Source: Gemmataceae bacterium (GTDB lineage Bacteria; Planctomycetota; Planctomycetia; Gemmatales; Gemmataceae). Taken from it: a stretch of 6,632 nt of DNA. Below the pieces are notes generated by a model, which was not told the origin of the DNA, ran no database searches, and was given only the letters and a program-made list of their open reading frames with translations. Shown piece by piece: positions 5,711 to 6,632 of this stretch (positions within the stretch are counted from its first letter, which is position 1; each line of letters opens with the position of its first letter). Position numbers and translations under genes: made by a program. Location: contig JANWVS010000123.1 of NCBI GenBank assembly GCA_025056835.1, positions 1 through 6,632 on the forward strand, in the 5' to 3' direction.

Positions 5711-6553
5711 ATGTTTATCCTCAGTGCCTTTGCCGATGAAATCTCCCCCAATCCGGAGGTCCAACTCGATGTCCTCGACTCCTGCGGCATCCGCCACATC
5801 GAATTCCGTTCGATCTTGGGAACGAATGTCCTGGCGCTAACCGACGACCAGGTCCAGGATTTCAAGGCGCTGCTCGAGCGCCGCGGCTTTGGCCTCAGCG
5901 CCATCGGCTCTCCCATCGGTAAGGTGCGCATCGACGAACCGTTCGCTCCGCACTTGGAGAAATTTCAGCGGGCCCTCGCCTTGTGCAAGATCTTCGGCAC
6001 TCGCAACGTCCGCATCTTCAGCTACTACCCGCCGGAGAATTTCCAGGGCGACTGGTCGCCTTGGCGCGATGAGGTCCTGCGGCGAATGACCCGCCAATGC
6101 GAACTGGCCGCCGACGCCGGGGTTCGCCTGATTCATGAAAACGAACACCGCATTTATGGCGACGACCCGACCCGGATCGCCGACCTGATGACGACCTTGC
6201 GGCAGAGGTTCGGCCCCGACGTCATCGGTTGCGCCTACGATCCGGCCAACTACGTTTACTGCGGTTTCGATCCGTGGGACGGTTGGCAGCGCACCAAGGA
6301 ATGGACGGTGCATTTCCACATCAAGGACTGGTTGCCGAAGGCGCCCCACGGCTCCCTACCCGGTGAAGGCGCCGGCCGCATCCCCGACGTGATCGCCGAC
6401 GCCGTGCGACGCGGCTACCATGGCTTTGCCACGATGGAACCGCATCTGCTCGGCGGCGGTCCCATGGGCGGCCAAACGGGACCGGAGCTATTTCCCAAGG
6501 CGGTGGCGGCGTTCAAAAAAATCCTCGAGGCCGCGGGGGCGCAATACAGCTAA
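5711..6553 (+). CDS. Sugar phosphate isomerase/epimerase-like TIM-barrel protein
   Basis: 280 residues, the usual length for the xylose-isomerase-like/AP-endonuclease-2 TIM-barrel superfamily. Members bind a divalent metal and isomerise or epimerise sugars and related polyols, but many have other activities. The N-terminal beta strand ILSAFADEIS (3-12) is typical, followed by GIRHIEFR near 26-33. Candidate metal ligands lie at strand ends: Glu143 or Glu145 in IHENEH (141-146), Asp177 in AYDPAN (175-180), His203 in HFHIKD (201-206) and Glu243 in TMEPH (241-245). This is the complete expected set, so it is probably active. There is no signal peptide, so it is cytoplasmic. It starts 18 nt after the pcrA stop and is probably co-transcribed with it, although no shared function is apparent. 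The substrate cannot be told from sequence. Confidence 0.88.
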   Translation: MFILSAFADEISPNPEVQLDVLDSCGIRHIEFRSILGTNVLALTDDQVQDFKALLERRGFGLSAIGSPIGKVRIDEPFAPHLEKFQRALALCKIFGTRNVRIFSYYPPENFQGDWSPWRDEVLRRMTRQCELAADAGVRLIHENEHRIYGDDPTRIADLMTTLRQRFGPDVIGCAYDPANYVYCGFDPWDGWQRTKEWTVHFHIKDWLPKAPHGSLPGEGAGRIPDVIADAVRRGYHGFATMEPHLLGGGPMGGQTGPELFPKAVAAFKKILEAAGAQYS

Positions 6554-6588
6554 AGGCCGTCGCCGCCCGAAGTTCGCGTTCGGCGCTC

Positions 6589-6632
6589 ATGCAGCAGGTT
6601 CATCTTCGCGTCAACGACAAGGCCACCGGCCA
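6589..6632 (+). CDS. Start of a further gene, cut by the window edge
   Basis: From the ATG at 6589 the frame reads MQQVHLRVNDKATG to the window end with GC-ending codons (HLR, VND and ATG-type Ala-Thr-Gly are natural protein sequence). It lies 35 nt after the isomerase stop on the same strand. The VHLRVNDKATG pattern recalls the first beta strand of a domain found at the N-terminus of some planctomycete secreted or metallohydrolase-like proteins, but 14 codons are too few to assign it. No clear Shine-Dalgarno sequence is visible; a short inverted repeat (6567-6571 with 6579-6583) precedes the ATG. Confidence 0.4.
   Translation, partial: MQQVHLRVNDKATG

Noticed and set aside
6567..6583. Inverted repeat CCGAA/TTCGG as terminator after the isomerase
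   Set aside because: The stem is only 5 bp, there is no T-run, and it abuts a likely downstream start codon.

Overview
The window is GC-rich, and nearly all of its genes open with a Shine-Dalgarno sequence and a GC-ending codon bias. The best guess for the source is a member of the Planctomycetota. The reasons are the family of small secreted alanine/glutamate/lysine-rich helical proteins, the 66-residue small ORF, and the style of the sugar-isomerase-like protein. This is an inference from protein style; no rRNA or other taxonomic marker is present.

Layout. Positions 1-740 (minus strand) hold the N-terminal part of a GT87/DUF2029-type polytopic membrane glycosyltransferase. Its frame is cut by one in-frame TGA at 186-188, and the same frame then stays open and family-like to the window edge. 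Positions 741-911 are a divergent intergenic region with a good extended -10 promoter reading rightwards and a leader of about 88 nt. Positions 912-2908 (plus strand) look like an operon of four small genes of unknown function: a 165-residue lipoprotein, a 139-residue Sec-secreted protein, a 267-residue lipoprotein with a Gly/Met/Pro-rich linker, and a 66-residue cytoplasmic-looking protein. The first three are helical and charged and share short motifs, so they may be diverged tandem copies of one family.

Positions 2975-3361 (minus strand) encode holo-ACP synthase (acpS), which converges on the four-gene group. A 96-bp divergent region with overlapping promoter-like elements separates acpS from a full-length PcrA/UvrD-type helicase (3458-5692, plus strand). 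Eighteen bases after the helicase comes a sugar phosphate isomerase/epimerase-like TIM-barrel protein (5711-6553), probably co-transcribed. The last 44 bases look like the start of another plus-strand gene.

How they work together. acpS (activation of acyl carrier protein) and pcrA (DNA repair and replication-conflict helicase) are housekeeping genes. The four-gene group appears to make envelope-located proteins whose job cannot be read from sequence. The two points most worth following up are the relationship among the secreted proteins, including an internal 80-residue repeat in the first one, and the in-frame TGA in the glycosyltransferase. I found no mobile element, CRISPR array, tRNA or rRNA.
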